Part shown: piece by piece, positions 1-12,385 of the stretch
Position numbering within the stretch: position 1 is the first letter of the stretch
Layout of the letters: every line of letters starts with the position of its first letter
Assembly (NCBI GenBank): GCA_025642065.1
Contig: JAODUP010000041.1
Coordinates: forward strand, 857,001 to 921,000
Source of the DNA: Paralvinella palmiformis
Lineage: Eukaryota; Annelida; Polychaeta; Terebellida; Alvinellidae
Direction: 5' to 3'
Length of the DNA stretch: 64,000 bases
Position numbers and translations under genes: made by a program
Notes under the pieces: model-generated
The model's database searches: none
What the model was told of the DNA's origin: nothing
Seen by the model: only the letters and a program-made list of their open reading frames with translations

Positions 1-3
1 CGA

Positions 4-548
4 GTGAACCTACATTCTTTGATGATATTTGTTTTATTGATTGGATTGACCCGCTTGACCTCAACACTCGTCACACCTGAGACATATAGTCCATGGGAGA
101 TTGCGAAGGAAACAAATCCCACAATCACGATTATCAGTTGGATTCGAACCCAGAACCTAGAACTTGTTTGCAACACAATGTCCTTGAATGTGGTTAGAGA
201 TTTCCTTATCAATAGAACATTTGATACTAATGTAGATATTAATATTCTTCTAATGGGACAATATTTTAATAAGCTTGTAGTATATAATATTTACAATTCG
301 AGACATGTATACGGGTTATCGATAAGGTCCTGAGGCATCGTTATCGATCACGTACTTTGCGGTATAAAGAAGAATATTTTAATTGATTAGATGGTCAAGT
401 GGAAAACCTTGTTAAAGTTGAGAAGAGAGCTTTAGGTTCTTCGTACTTCACCAATGGAGGATTCACTGTCATGGGTGACAATTTATGATTCGAAGAGGAG
501 GCAAGACGATGCTATTACTTATCCCATCAGATTAACATCAATAGTTAA
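4..548 (+). pseudogene. Partial or decayed reading frame at left edge, unrecognised
   Basis: The first 330 bases are open in one frame. An internal ATG at about 22 starts a hydrophobic stretch (MIFVLLIGLTRLTSTLV) that resembles a signal peptide or anchor, followed by about 85 polar residues ending YGLSIRS and a stop at 331. A second frame, from 324 to a stop at 546-548, also reads like protein (RHRYRSRTLRYKEEYFN, then LGSSYFTNGGFTVMGDN), but it has two internal stops. Two adjacent open-looking frames suggest one former coding exon broken by a frameshift and nonsense changes, or an exon cut by the window edge. I do not recognise the family. It could be a transposon-derived frame or chance. No splice sites were assigned. 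Confidence 0.25.
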
Positions 549-1090
549 TGGTTCGTCAAAATATTGAGGACTAATCACTGTATTTGTAAATAAGATGATC
601 GATATTTATGTTGTTCAGCTTTGGAATAAATAATAAACTTGGACTGTATCACAGAGCTGTGATATCTTATCATCAGGTCATAATCTGGATTGCTAATTTA
701 GAAGGCTAAATTCACATTCGGGTATAAGGTACTTGACAGACTACCTCTGAGCCATTTAGCAAGGTGAGTACAGAAACCAACTGTTACAAATGTTACAGGT
801 GTTACAACTGGTACAACCACAATATCTGGCAAAACCAGACCTCTAGCTGTTTCCATCCTCATGATATCTAAACAAAAATTAAGATTCTGACATTACATTT
901 CTCATCGAAATTAACGACTCTATGAATATAAGTCTACCTTCATTGAAATAATTTGGATATTCGTGAAATAGAAACTAGTATTTAGAAACTTAAAATATTT
1001 GAAATGTTTTAATCAGTAGCTTTAATGTAACAACCAGAATATATATAGTCTGAGTATCCATCTATCTCTCCATCTGTCTGTCAATTTATT
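549..1090. other. AT-rich spacer, no gene seen
   Basis: Apart from a small repeated motif around 780-815 (gttacaaat, gttacaggt, gttacaact, ggtacaacc), nothing recognisable is present. Confidence 0.6.
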
Positions 1091-1092
1091 TC

Positions 1093-1137
<45 letters not shown>

Positions 1138-1193
1138 ATATATCTGTCTATCTATCTATCTTTCAATCTCTCTTCCCCCCCCCTTTTCACCCC

Positions 1194-1277
<84 letters not shown>
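1091..1277. repeat. Compound microsatellite (TCTA)n-(TC)n-(TA)n
   Basis: Interrupted TCTA repeats to about 1163 are followed by C-rich sequence, then (TC)n at about 1197-1226 passing directly into (TA)n at 1227-1277. The same TC-to-TA junction recurs at 2283-2367. Confidence 0.95.
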
Positions 1278-1282
<5 letters not shown>

Positions 1283-2282
1283 TTATATATGATTATTTTC
1301 ATGTACAGATGTTTTGATCAATCATTCAGTTCGTCTGGTGTGTACAAAGTGACAACAATAGGTTATTCTTGTGTAGTTATTTTCTAGTCGGCATTCCTGT
1401 TGGATTTATAACAAAAAAACGTCATCCGAGGAGAAGATGTTGTCTGATGTGTCGTGATATAGCCGTATAACTCAATAGCACAATCGTACTATTAGGGTAT
1501 ATGTACCTTATATTAGCCGTTCCGGAGAGAAATGACCATCGTCACCTTGCAGAGATCTGTACTCTAGCCGGGGAAATCGCTGATTGTATCTCTCACACAT
1601 TTGTTCCATGCGTGATGGATAGTACACTTGTGGCCAGGGTTGGAATTCATCGTGGTATAGTATGTGTTATGTGAAAATAGTATGTGGCTTTGTCATTGAA
1701 ATTAATACCCTAAGTCATACATCCGGCTTGTATCATCTAATAAATGCACACGCCATTATTGGTGGAGTTGATGTCTTCCCCGAGTACCGTAGGTTTTGTA
1801 CCTGGAGATTATGTTTGTTCGTATAGTATTATTATCAAATAGAACCAAAGAATGTTCATTATTGTATTTGCGTGTTTGAAAGCTTGTGCTTGTATTTCTG
1901 CGTTTACACTGTATTTCCAATTAGTCGTTAATTATATTCTGATGACAAAGCTCTATAAGCCAGAGAAATATAAATATGAAAAATTGTTGTTTTAAGGCAA
2001 CTTTTGTACACATCATTGACTACGACATAAATTAAATACCACTGTTATGACAATGATATTCAAGAATATAAAACGTTCAAGCTACGGCATAATTTGAAAA
2101 ATATTCCATCTTCAATTGAAGCTTGTAAACACTTAGATGAAGAGCAAGATGCTAAAAATTAAGACGAATAGCACAAAATTTATACTCTTCCAAGAAACAT
2201 GTGAAGAAAACTGAAAATGAATATAGGATATTGGTCCTATACCGAATAATGCTCTTGGAATCGAGAAGTAGTAAAAATATCC
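1278..2282. other. Intergenic or intronic spacer
   Basis: No open frame, repeat family or RNA gene is recognised. Sequence is moderately AT-rich. Confidence 0.6.
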
Positions 2283-2304
2283 CTCTCTCTCTCTCTCTCT
2301 CTCT

Positions 2305-2367
<63 letters not shown>
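2283..2367. repeat. Compound microsatellite (TC)n-(TA)n
   Basis: A pure TC run (2283-2306) adjoins a TA run (2307-2367). Open frames over it encode only Tyr-Ile or Arg-Glu dipeptide runs and are artefacts. Confidence 0.95.
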
Positions 2368-2369
<2 letters not shown>

Positions 2370-2806
2370 TGCTATTATCAAGTAAGTATATAAATAATGA
2401 AATATATTAAAACTTCAGCATAAACCCTTAAATATTCTCGACTCGACTAAGTCAGCGTATTGTTATATAATATGCGATTTATGCTTTCTTAAATCGCCAA
2501 CAACAAATACATAGTTAATGTACAATAGTCACTCGTAAAATGGATTATATAATTTTTGTTCAAGCTGGACTGGCTTACAAAGTACCGAGAGGAGATGGAA
2601 CACCGTATCTAAACGATTGATCCCAAAGTATATACCAGTGAGTGTGCTGAGATCTGAGATCACTTTCGAGGATATGAAACAGCCAAACAACAATATACAT
2701 AGATAAATCTTTCCGAGCATCAGACTCGCAGACTCTAGAATTAATTACCAGCATGTGTTTATAAATTAGAACAATACTAATAATTATGATTATGATTATG
2801 ATGATG

Positions 2807-2839
<33 letters not shown>

Positions 2840-3253
2840 AAATCTCCTCTATTTCTTGATTTGTTTTCATTTTGAAATAGAGCATTTGCCTTTTCCACAA
2901 AAATAACAGGAAACAAGATCTAATAAAACAATAACATATTTACCTATTTACCACCGATGTAGATAAAAGTAACAAGAAACAAAAATATGGATATAATAAT
3001 GGATATTGTTTTATCAAGTTATATTAATTATATAATATAAATTATGCAATAAGTCAGTGCCACAAAGTTTTAAAAACTTTATAAAAAGATAAGAACATTA
3101 AAGGTCACAGGAAAATGTTTCCAAAATTAGTCAAAATGTCAGCTTTATTTATTAAAATCAATTTCATTCAGAGCTATATTTTAATTTTTCCTATAAATAA
3201 AGTTACAGTGGTTTTAAAATTTGCTTTGCTAGCAACTCACATCCCACAGCTGG
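2368..3253. other. AT-rich spacer with short (ATT/ATG)n tract
   Basis: A triplet tract of GAT/TTA units lies at about 2786-2838. Otherwise there are no supported features. Confidence 0.6.
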
Positions 3254-3450
3254 GGGGCCTCCGTGGTCTAGCGGTAGCGTGTTGGACCACAGATCACTGC
3301 CACGCGTGTTCGAATCTCGGCATAGGCATATCTGAAGGTTGTTTCATCTTTGACTTCGCTTCATTACCTTTGGAGGTCGCTCGGCCCATTTAGCCTATCA
3401 TATGCACAAAACTGGCCGTAAAACACCAATCATCATCATCATCATCATAT
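3254..3450 (+). mobile_element. tRNA-derived SINE, full length, (ATC)n tail
   Basis: The head reads ggggcctccgtggtctagcg and contains an A-box-like segment, with a B-box (gtgttcgaatctc) about 50 bp on. This is the internal RNA polymerase III promoter layout of a tRNA. The tRNA-unrelated body (atctgaaggttgtttcatct ... ggaggtcgctcggcccattt ... gtgcacaaa ... ggccgtaaaacaccaatc) ends in (ATC)n. Related copies lie at about 18311, 29541, 35110 and 37100 on plus, and at 11101, 37025 and 63160 on minus. It is non-autonomous and would depend on a LINE. Confidence 0.9.
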
Positions 3451-3489
3451 ATCTCAGCTTTAATCGAGAATCTTCGGAAAACTTCGGAA

Positions 3490-4411
3490 TGTGACGTCAT
3501 GTTTGACAAATATAGACGCCAAACACTCGCCATGACCCTGTTTTAGGTGTTCTATATTGTCTTTGTTAAACGTATAAAATAGTGTATTGTGCCACAAATA
3601 ATTGTGCAAATGGATCTGCCAGTGGATGGAGTATGCATTAATTCTCCCAAAACAAGACTCGTTTGCGCGATTGGCTGCTAAACATGAACACAGTGTAGTG
3701 GGAGCCAACTTACCACTTCGAGGAACGTATGTTCGTTATTTCGCCGTATATGGCAAGTTTAATTGAAGATGACATGAATAGTTTCAGGCTCACAGAAGAT
3801 GTTATTCCAACCGTATTCGATAAAGTGGATGATGCTATACCCAAACGAATTAGCAGTTTCATAGAGAAACTGAATATAAAACGGGTATGTATGAGCGATA
3901 ATAAAGCAATCTTGGGAGCAAACTATTGGACACTTCATTCAACAGTTCACGCATTCGTGAATAAAGTAAAAATTCACTTATTCGCAAAACTTCTTGTGGC
4001 TGTGTATTGTAGACAATGCTCCCATGTACCGACAAGTATCAATTTATTTTAAATGAAATGATGTGATAGGAAGAGGGAAATATTCGCATTCAGGCCCAGT
4101 GTGTTGGTTTATCAATTAAGTCTATACCAACACAAACAAATACACGCCAATTCAACTCTTGTTGTAGACCGGGACCGGGTATCGGCGACACAGGTGGCTG
4201 CTCCAGATTCACGTCTGCGCTTGCTGCAGCTAATTCTTCACAGTTAACACTGTCTGTGACCCTTTTCGCGAGTGGTTCACAGATGTAGGGCTTGATATCT
4301 CTGAGAATGTCAACATTTTCGTCAGAATCTGATATTCTGTCTGTCAAATGGTCTGGACGCTTTTAAACTAAGCTGTGGCACTATATGACGTTTGTCAAAT
4401 ATGACGTCACA
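3490..4411. mobile_element. Unclassified element bounded by a ~20-bp inverted repeat
   Basis: The left end, gtgacgtcatgtttgacaaa (3491-3510), is the reverse complement of tttgtcaaatatgacgtcac (about 4391-4410) with one mismatch. The ~880 bp between them hold two moderate open frames: a plus frame at 3729-4052 (contains DVIPTVFDKVDDAIPKRISS) and a minus frame at 4090-4347 (contains DILRDIKPYICEPLAKR, then a Pro-rich end). The minus frame faintly resembles the acidic, FEPL-type N-termini of expanded invertebrate uncharacterised proteins; this is weak. No target-site duplication was found. It could be a non-autonomous DNA transposon with a captured gene piece, or two cAMP-response-like sites in inverted orientation. 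Confidence 0.35.
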
Positions 4412-4739
4412 CAGTAATACCGAACGAGTGTACTACACACTAAAATTGGCTCGTGAAAGTTTGGAAATTAAAGACTTTTAATGGAAATATGATAGCTGAT
4501 GATTAGAATTGTTTTGAGTGTGGTAATGCATCTGATAGGGAATAAAATTATTGATTGTTACCATATATTTACTTAAAAATGTAAAAAGGTGTTCTGGTCA
4601 CCTTTAAATCTGAAAATAAATGATAAAAGTTACAATAAACCGACAAACGAAAAATTTATACGAGGAATAATTCTAAAATTATCTTCGTGGCATATTATGA
4701 AGCCTTTTACCCTTTTTTAGTCACGAATCACCTTTGATT
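4412..4739. other. AT-rich spacer
   Basis: No gene or repeat is recognised. Confidence 0.5.
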
Positions 4740-5010
4740 TGCCCAGAACTATGGTCAAAAGATGGCTGTTTGACCTTTCTAACAACTTAAAATTTATCAA
4801 TGACAATACACCTGAACACATGTGTGACTACATATCTGGATAGCGTACGATTAACTCAGCAACCTACAATTTGTGGACAAAATATGTTCTAAAACGTTAT
4901 CTGTTCAAGTTTTAGTTTTACACACAATATGTCTGGGGTATAACTGTACGCTGCCTTTGAATGGTTTCTGCCAGTAAGGAAGCTTTATTATTATTATTAT
5001 TACTATTACA
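4740..5010 (+). mobile_element. LINE (CR1/L2-like) 3' fragment
   Basis: Residues NLKFINDNTPEHMCDYIS are readable at about 4785-4840 and match the KSINDMAPEYLSELVS segment near the C-terminus of the larger LINE at 44455-44500. The end (ctgcctttgaatggtttctgccagtaaggaagctttatta) equals the 3' terminus of that LINE and runs into (TTA)n. It is 5'-truncated and decayed. Confidence 0.7.
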
Positions 5011-5213
5011 GACAGTAATTTGCTGAAATATTTGGGCAACTTTCTTGACATCATAGTCCGTCATTTTTATGAAGGAATGTATCGACCAGTTCTTGCCATG
5101 TGGCGTATGGGTTCCAAACAAAGGTCATTGCCCAAACTCTTGGGATAGCATAGGGAACAGTCTCAAAGGTGCTTAAGAGAAATCGTGAGACTAGCGTACC
5201 CACACCCAGAGCT

Positions 5214-5522
5214 AGATCCGGACGTCCTTGTAAGACAACAGAAAGGGAAGACCGTTATCTGCTACGTTTGTGCCGAAATGGGCGTACCAAGTGAGGAAAC
5301 ACCTTTCGTGCTGAGTGGTTGCAGTTCACTAATACACCTGTATCCAGAATGATAGTGAATCTGCGATTGATCCGTGTAGGTTACTTCCCCAGGAGACATC
5401 TGAAGAAACTTTTATTGTTGCAAAGACATCGACAGGCGCGTATGGATTGGGCTAGAAACCATCTCGACGAGTACAAGCTTTGTACGATGCCCGTAGTGGT
5501 CATACCAAATATTGAACTGTGA
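5214..5522 (+). pseudogene. Tc1/mariner-type transposase fragment (DNA-binding region)
   Basis: One frame reads RSGRPCKTTEREDRYLLRLC, a stop at 5292-5294, then EWLQFTNTPVSRMIVNLRLI, GYFPRRHLKKLLLLQRH and RQARMDWARNHLDEYK. This follows the Tc1 transposase order: a GRPxKTT linker between the two helix-turn-helix subdomains, the second HTH, then the RRPxKKPLLxxxHRxARLxFAxxHL segment before the catalytic domain. The DDE catalytic part that should follow, beginning near LFSDES, is not recognisable beyond about 5522. Family features are established knowledge; assignment is from motif order. No terminal inverted repeats were identified. The internal stop and lost catalytic domain make it inactive. 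Confidence 0.8.
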
Positions 5523-6835
5523 TTCGTTTGCCTCACTGAACACTCTAAATAATCAGATCGTTTGAAGTCGATTTCCTGACAAATTCCTGCTTTATTTAAT
5601 GCATTGCTTAACAGCCCCATATGTCGTATATTTAGCATTTTGGCAATACTAATCATATTTAATTATACTCACGATGATCCAGAATACCCATACTATTTCA
5701 AATGCATCAATATATTCCTCATAGGGTAATTATATCGATAAATACATAAAATTCACATATTATGATACTTTCGCTGGAAAAACATAATTCTAAGTAAGAA
5801 ATATCAAACAATAAAATTATATTCCATATTTATTTTCAAGTCTGTATTATTATTATTATTATTAAAAGGCGTAAAACTACCTTCGATTTAGATTTTTAAT
5901 AATGAATGCGGTATCTATTCATGTACTGGAAGACTAACAGAAAACAAATAAACAAACAAATTAAAGTCATAAAGATCGTACGCAATAAACGAGGTGAATA
6001 TTTTAAAGTATTCATGTGTCTTACATCCTTTCTCGGGGTGATAGTTCAAATTCAACAAATTAACGGAAGTGATGCTTGTTGAGATATCCCTTGTATCGAG
6101 ACTCGGCGTTATCAAATACCATATCCTGGACATCCTCAGTCGTCTACTTCAGTCTCCCGTCTCAGTGTCTCCTAATCCAGATTGATATCACTTGATCTCC
6201 GTAATTATACTTCGGGCGTGTTCGACATGAACAAAATGGCGCACGTCGCGTACCGATCTGTATCCGTTACAACGACGAACGAGCTGTGTACCCGGATGGT
6301 CGATGTCGTCCTGTCGTATGCGGATCATGGTTAAACTGGATCATAAAAGGAATTAGACCCTCATCCAGACAATTGCTATATCCACCAACACCGTATCGGT
6401 AATGGTCCATCAAAGAAAGTAAGTGTGATCGTTCCGAATTACAGCAGGTATCTTTATTTCCGCTCCATACAATGTACACAGATTACACTTTGATGTGACT
6501 GGTAAAAAGATATCCGGTTCTTCTAGCCAGAACTCCTGAATCGGTCTCTGAATATAAAATATCGGATAGGAAACTAACAGGATCGTTGTCTGTGGGTATT
6601 TTGATTATTTAAGTTGTTAGATAATAATAATTGATCCTTTACGTTGAATTCGGTACTCGGACAAAACCAAAAACAACAATTAAAATATTCTAAAGTTGAA
6701 AACAAAATCTTAGCAAATAATTTTCTTTAATTAGTTCCAATGATTAGTGTTATTAATGATAATAATAGTTATTCGTTTCCTCGATTTTGTTTGCGTTAAT
6801 CATCAAATGGAGAGAAGGCTGATACGAGCTAGTTT
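5523..6835. other. Spacer, no gene seen
   Basis: A short (TTA)n tract lies at about 5848-5862. Short open frames at 5915-6133 and 6267-6479 (minus) have no recognisable features. Confidence 0.55.
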
Positions 6836-7192
6836 AGAGCTTGAACTGGGTTCTATTAGAAAGTCATCCCGAAAACTCAGGTCATCCAGTCAGATACTAT
6901 TGCAGGTGCCAGTGTCTCGGCTCAAGTCATATGGTGACTGCGCGTTTAGTGTTGCAGCCCCCACTTTGTGGAATAAGTTGCCGGCAAATATTAGAAATAT
7001 GTCGTCTCTTGGAAATTTTAAGTCTCTTCTAAAAACACACCTATTTAAGGTCGCTTTCACAGATAAATAATTATTATCTTTTAAATCATTACAGGGTTTT
7101 TACAGACATTATTTGGGGTATTATTATATTACATATTATTTGTACAGCGCCTTTGAATGGCTTCTGCTAGTAAGGGCGCTTTATTAAATATA

Positions 7193-7248
<56 letters not shown>
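6836..7248 (+). mobile_element. LINE (CR1/L2-like) 3' end with (TTA)n tail
   Basis: The reading frame SIRKSSRKLRSSSQILLQVP then SYGDCAFSVAAPTLWNKLP and FKSLLKTHLFKVAFTDK is the conserved C-terminal tail of CR1/L2-group ORF2. It is followed by a ~120-bp 3' UTR ending gaatggcttctgctagtaag, ggcgctttatta and a long (TTA)n. It is close in sequence to 44480-44877 but keeps the intact short frame, so it is a different, 5'-truncated insertion. Confidence 0.9.
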
Positions 7249-7249
<1 letters not shown>

Positions 7250-7416
7250 ACATAATTTGCTGTATTAGTTCCATGCTCTTCTTTGCTAAGAATCGGTTAA
7301 GTATTTTTTATCATATTATTTTATGATATATTTAGTTTTTCGTCATTCTTATGAACATGACGTAGAACCTCTCAATTATATCTGCTGTGTTAGTTGTTTC
7401 TTGTTTTCAAACAACC

Positions 7417-7421
<5 letters not shown>

Positions 7422-7467
<46 letters not shown>
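7422..7467. repeat. (TA)n microsatellite
   Basis: Pure TA tract preceded by caaat and followed by an A run. Confidence 0.95.
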
Positions 7468-7472
<5 letters not shown>

Positions 7473-8099
7473 CGCCTTCTCCAACTAGCACAAATTACCT
7501 GGATGATACCCTTTGTATGGTAACATTTGGCTTTGTTCTTCAGATGAACTATGATGTCTCTCATCCTTGGTCATGGATGGGCAGGTGCAGCAGCATTATG
7601 ATGTTCAAATATTCGCTGTGAAGATTCTAGTTCTACTTTGACATACCAAATGGCAACTATACCTTTGAACTGTCTTCCAATTGTCTCCTCGTTAACTTTG
7701 TTTGGTTTTGATTAGTTCTTATGAACTTTACACTTCCGCTGTTTCTCTGATGTAAATGTAATCCTGATCTTTTATTTTCTACATTTTATTTCGTATATAT
7801 ACGGTCATTGCATTTCGATTTTGAAGAACGTATTAGAGCAATCATTAACTGATCCATTCGGTTTGTTGATTTCCATAGATAGTAGACTTGAAGTTCTCAT
7901 TCTACATGTCCATGAATTAGAATGACGCAGAATATAAATGAAATTATATATATTTTTTTCTAACAATAGTTCATTAACAAAATAAAATGACGGCTGATGA
8001 CCCCTGTTCGTCCTGTTATCATTGAAGTTAAAGCTGGAAACAAGTCACGGATTTCTAATTTGTCTGAAGTTAGAAGCTGTGATTGCGTGGAAAGTGGCT
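7468..8099. other. AT-rich spacer
   Basis: No recognised gene or repeat. Confidence 0.55.
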
Positions 8100-8540
8100 T
8101 TCATATTCGTGGATTGCTTCTTCGACTATTCTCAACAATAACGTCTGAGGAGCGGTCATTATACTGACCCGTCTCGATCGGATCGGCTTTCAGTCTTCTG
8201 TTGACCAGTCGATGGCCACGTCAGATAGCGTGTCTCCTCTCCGTGCCATTTCCAAACGGTGATGGTAAGATGATGGTCTGTTGTTTAGCGAAGTGCTCCC
8301 GAAAGTGTCACTCGCCGGACACTGCACCGGAGAAAAGGAATCCCCTCTGCCAGAGATCGGGATATATTTAGACGCTGAGTTATTGAGGCGGCCTTCAACA
8401 AACCAATAAACTTAACTCGTGGCTATCTATCTTACTTTCTTCGTCTTCCCACGGAATCCTCTCGGTGTTGATGACCTTCTCGGTTACACTATGACCTTTG
8501 AACTTTAGCAATCGGGACTGCTCGTTCGTTTATCGCGCAG
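8100..8540. promoter_or_regulatory. GC-balanced unique patch, candidate conserved non-coding element
   Basis: This is a non-repetitive stretch visibly richer in CpG and GC than its flanks (for example gtctcgatcggatcggcttt and ccggacactgcaccgg, an imperfect palindrome). It has no long open frame. Whether it is conserved or regulatory is inference. Confidence 0.25.
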
Positions 8541-8810
8541 GTTAATTAATACAAAACATAATGTTATAATTGCGCTTCCAAATAAACTCTTCCAATGTCA
8601 ACAAAGTATGAAGCCGAAATATTAATGACGTATACCAAATTAGTTGATACATTGTTGATGCTAGAAATGTGAAGAGATAACGACTGAGGTGTCATCACTT
8701 CTGATCTTCCAATCGTTCGGAATTATTTATTAACAAAACCAATTTCCGTCTATGAGTAATGTATCAAGGCAGACATGACGACATTCTGACAAATCGGCTA
8801 TTTGGCGCTG

Positions 8811-9562
<752 letters not shown>

Positions 9563-9632
9563 CACACACACACACACACACACACACAACATGTACACAC
9601 GTACGCACAGGCATATACACATACACATGCAC
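9563..9632. repeat. (CA)n microsatellite with degenerate tail
   Basis: Pure CA to about 9588, then interrupted acatgtacacacgtacgcac and similar. Confidence 0.9.
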
Positions 9633-9849
9633 GTACCCGCAGTCAAGTATTAAACAGCACACCTGCTTAGCCACTGGCCTCCTTATGTATCACAATTCTG
9701 GAGACAGGATACAGAGGAATGGTTAGATACATATATAGTTCTATATATTGACCAAGTCGACTGGCCATTTGTTAGCAAAATTATCCTATTCTTGGTAACT
9801 ACAAACTCAGTTATCATTATCTGAACAGATATATGTCAACACAAAGCAC

Positions 9850-10240
9850 ACTATGTAAACCGGCTACCTGACACTCCGTACCCTGAGCAGCCTATTTCGT
9901 GCATCGGCGAGCACCTTTCAGCGAGGGAGGTGCAATTACTCGTACGATGAATGCCCGCTTAGACTAACACACTTATGAGCCGGCCAGATGTGTGTCAGCG
10001 GGTCAGAGATGACAAACTGGTGAAGGGATGAATAACTCTGACCAATAGCATCTGATGCTGCTATTTCATTTGACTGACGGATCCATCTTTGTCTTCATTA
10101 CCATGGTTAATCTGACCTTCACCTGGGATCACATCAGGCCGAAGCGAGAGAAGATGGCAGCTTCCCAACAGATAATACATATCTCCTGACGTGTCTGGCA
10201 TTGATAATCTACGTCAGGTGGCATAAAATGGAAATGGCTG
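9850..10240. promoter_or_regulatory. GC-balanced unique patch, candidate conserved non-coding element
   Basis: Non-repetitive, compositionally balanced sequence with motifs such as gagccggccagatgtgtgtc and catcaggccgaagcgagaga. No open frame of note. A regulatory role is inference. Confidence 0.22.
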
Positions 10241-11094
10241 TGTTTGGCTGTTAATAATAAATGTACTCAACTGGATCATGGCGCTGTTTTTAAAGCCTAC
10301 TTTTGTTTGTTTGATGGATAAATTATTTTTATTCATTAGTTGTGTTTAGTTTAAGCACGAAACAACTGACACAAGAAAACTTAAAGGTGTGAGGTAAAGA
10401 TTTAGAATGTTGTATATATTTACGTTAAAATTAAATTATGCTGTTGTCAACTTTAATTTCACTAATTTCTTGGGTAATTTAGTGTAACCTAATCTTCTTT
10501 TATTTGATCTGAAACTCGCCCAACCACGCCATTTTCGGTGTGACGTCATTAGTCAAACGAAGTCTGTCAAGATTTGACATCTTTTGTAAAGAACGATGAT
10601 GGTGGCATTTTCTACTCCGGATAAAATGAAAAATATGATTCACTGAATGCTATCTGGATGAGTCATCATGTGACATTAACATAAACAAGGTCAGTCCAAT
10701 TTATATCCAATCAACTTACTAACGCTTAAGATCTTCGGTTCGTTTGGACCCGTTTTGTCTTCAAAATAACAGATCATCCAATCAGAAGGGGGGGGCTTAG
10801 CTTTGGGTAATTAGCCTATTAAATAATCAAACTGGTTTGAGGATCAGTGAACGAGTCGGTTTTGACGAATCGTTTGACTCTGTTTCATAAACGACGATCA
10901 ATCTCTTTCTTGCAAACTTTCAGGTTTTGGATTCGCATCTAGTTCATACCTGTGTTTGTTAGATTTGCTTCACTATGGAGCCGCCCCCCCCCCTCCGCCA
11001 TATCTCCCAGGTTTGACCAGTGGCGAAGATACATAAATAAAATTAACTTAAAAACAACAAAAACTCATCGACTAAACGAATATATTTAGATTGA
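10241..11094. other. Spacer with a perfect TGACGTCA at 10541
   Basis: Otherwise unremarkable. G8 (about 10789) and C-rich (about 10982-10993) homopolymer runs are present. The 10541-10548 site lies in ggtgtgacgtcattagtcaa, which is reminiscent of the inverted-repeat end at 3491. Confidence 0.5.
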
Positions 11095-11217
11095 TGATAT
11101 ATGATGATTGATGTTTTACGGTCACGTTTGTGCACATGGTAGGCTAAATGGCCTAGCGACCCTCATAAGTAATGAAGCGAAGTGAAAGATGAAACACCCT
11201 TCAGATATGCTCACACA
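11095..11217 (-). mobile_element. tRNA-SINE, tail half only
   Basis: Reading on minus, the SINE body from tatctgaagggtgtttcatc to the gaccgtaaaacatcaatc and (ATC)n end is present. The tRNA-like head is lost at about 11217. Confidence 0.8.
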
Positions 11218-11379
11218 ACCAAAACATACAAGGAGTTCTACCCGGGGATCCAATGTTTTCTGTTCTACACTCTACAGCTACGCCAAAATGGTCTATTGCT
11301 GTTATAATAAGACGATCCACGTCATTTTTTAGACATTATGCGAATTCCGAATTTGATCATTTTGTTTCTCCCCAAAATG

Positions 11380-11800
11380 AGGACATACCCAGATGACAGC
11401 CATCTAACCTCGCCTCTAAACGCCGACTAATTCCCGGCGCTATCTTTATGAATGACTCAAGCTTTATCGACCTTTACACTGACCACGGCGTGGCTTCGAT
11501 ACGCCTTCAGAACCTTGAGATGGTTATCTAGAAGAAGCCAAGATCGTTCGGTTTTGGTGGCACATTAAGGATGTGTTTGGTCGACGAGTTAATAGCACTT
11601 GATGACGGATCTAACCCCAGTGTATAGACTTCCTACAATAGCTAGCCCCACTCCGGAGAGATGGCTACGAACAAATAAACTACTGATTAATGTCCTGTTA
11701 TAAATCATCCCGTTACCTTAAGGAGTTGGTTACTTAAGTTGGTTTCCGAATTGGAGCCCTTCGATTATCGTACGTCGGCGAGTATGATGGCAAAACCTGA
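11380..11800. promoter_or_regulatory. GC-balanced unique patch, candidate conserved non-coding element
   Basis: Balanced composition with gacgccgactaattcccggc-like segments and no repeats or long frame. A regulatory role is inference only. Confidence 0.22.
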
Positions 11801-11817
11801 GATAGTGATATGTTATT

Positions 11818-12110
11818 TTTATCTATATAAATAAATGCTAATGTGTGAGTGTGTATGTGTGTCTGTGTGTATGTATGTATGTGTGTGTGTGTTTGTTTGT
11901 CTGTGTGTTCACAAATAAATCTGACAAAAGGGTTTTAAACGGCGGTGAATATGACATTAGTTGGGACTATGATTGAGACGATGATGTTTACACGTTATAA
12001 TTCTTTAAAAAAATCTAAACCTTTAGTTATATCGGTTGAAGGCCAAAGTAGACTTCCGTAGGAGCAAATTTTAAAGTCCGTGAGGAGCCCGGCATGTAAG
12101 CTTGTTATAT
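11818..12110 (+). mobile_element. Possible decayed Helitron-like or other non-autonomous element
   Basis: It begins atctatataaataaatgcta followed by a degenerate GT/GTTT tract, then a unique ~170 bp body ending gaggagcccggcatgtaagc. A TCTATATA-type start followed by TG-rich sequence recalls some animal Helitrons. A clear 3' hairpin and terminal CTRR are not evident, so this is speculative. Confidence 0.15.
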
Positions 12111-12241
12111 ATCTATGTTTTTAGCCATGTATAATAAGGCACTGGCACAGAGAATCTCGAAGCGTGAATTCAAACTGAGGACGATTCTTCAGGGACTGAA
12201 TCCAGAGTGGCGACCTCTCCTGCTGAAAGATATGTAATGTA

Positions 12242-12243
<2 letters not shown>

Positions 12244-12319
<76 letters not shown>

Positions 12320-12327
12320 ATTAGTTA

Positions 12328-12385
<58 letters not shown>
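12244..12385. repeat. (GT)n then (TTA)n compound microsatellite
   Basis: A GT run of about 70 bp (12244-12315), a short linker, then about 55 bp of TTA repeats (to 12385). Confidence 0.95.

Noticed and set aside
3254..3325. Stand-alone tRNA genes at the heads of the SINEs
   Set aside because: A- and B-box-like motifs are present, but the acceptor stem does not close and the sequence continues into a shared SINE body with an (ATC)n tail.
5381..5656. 91-codon minus frame
   Set aside because: Antisense shadow of the Tc1 transposase fragment on plus.
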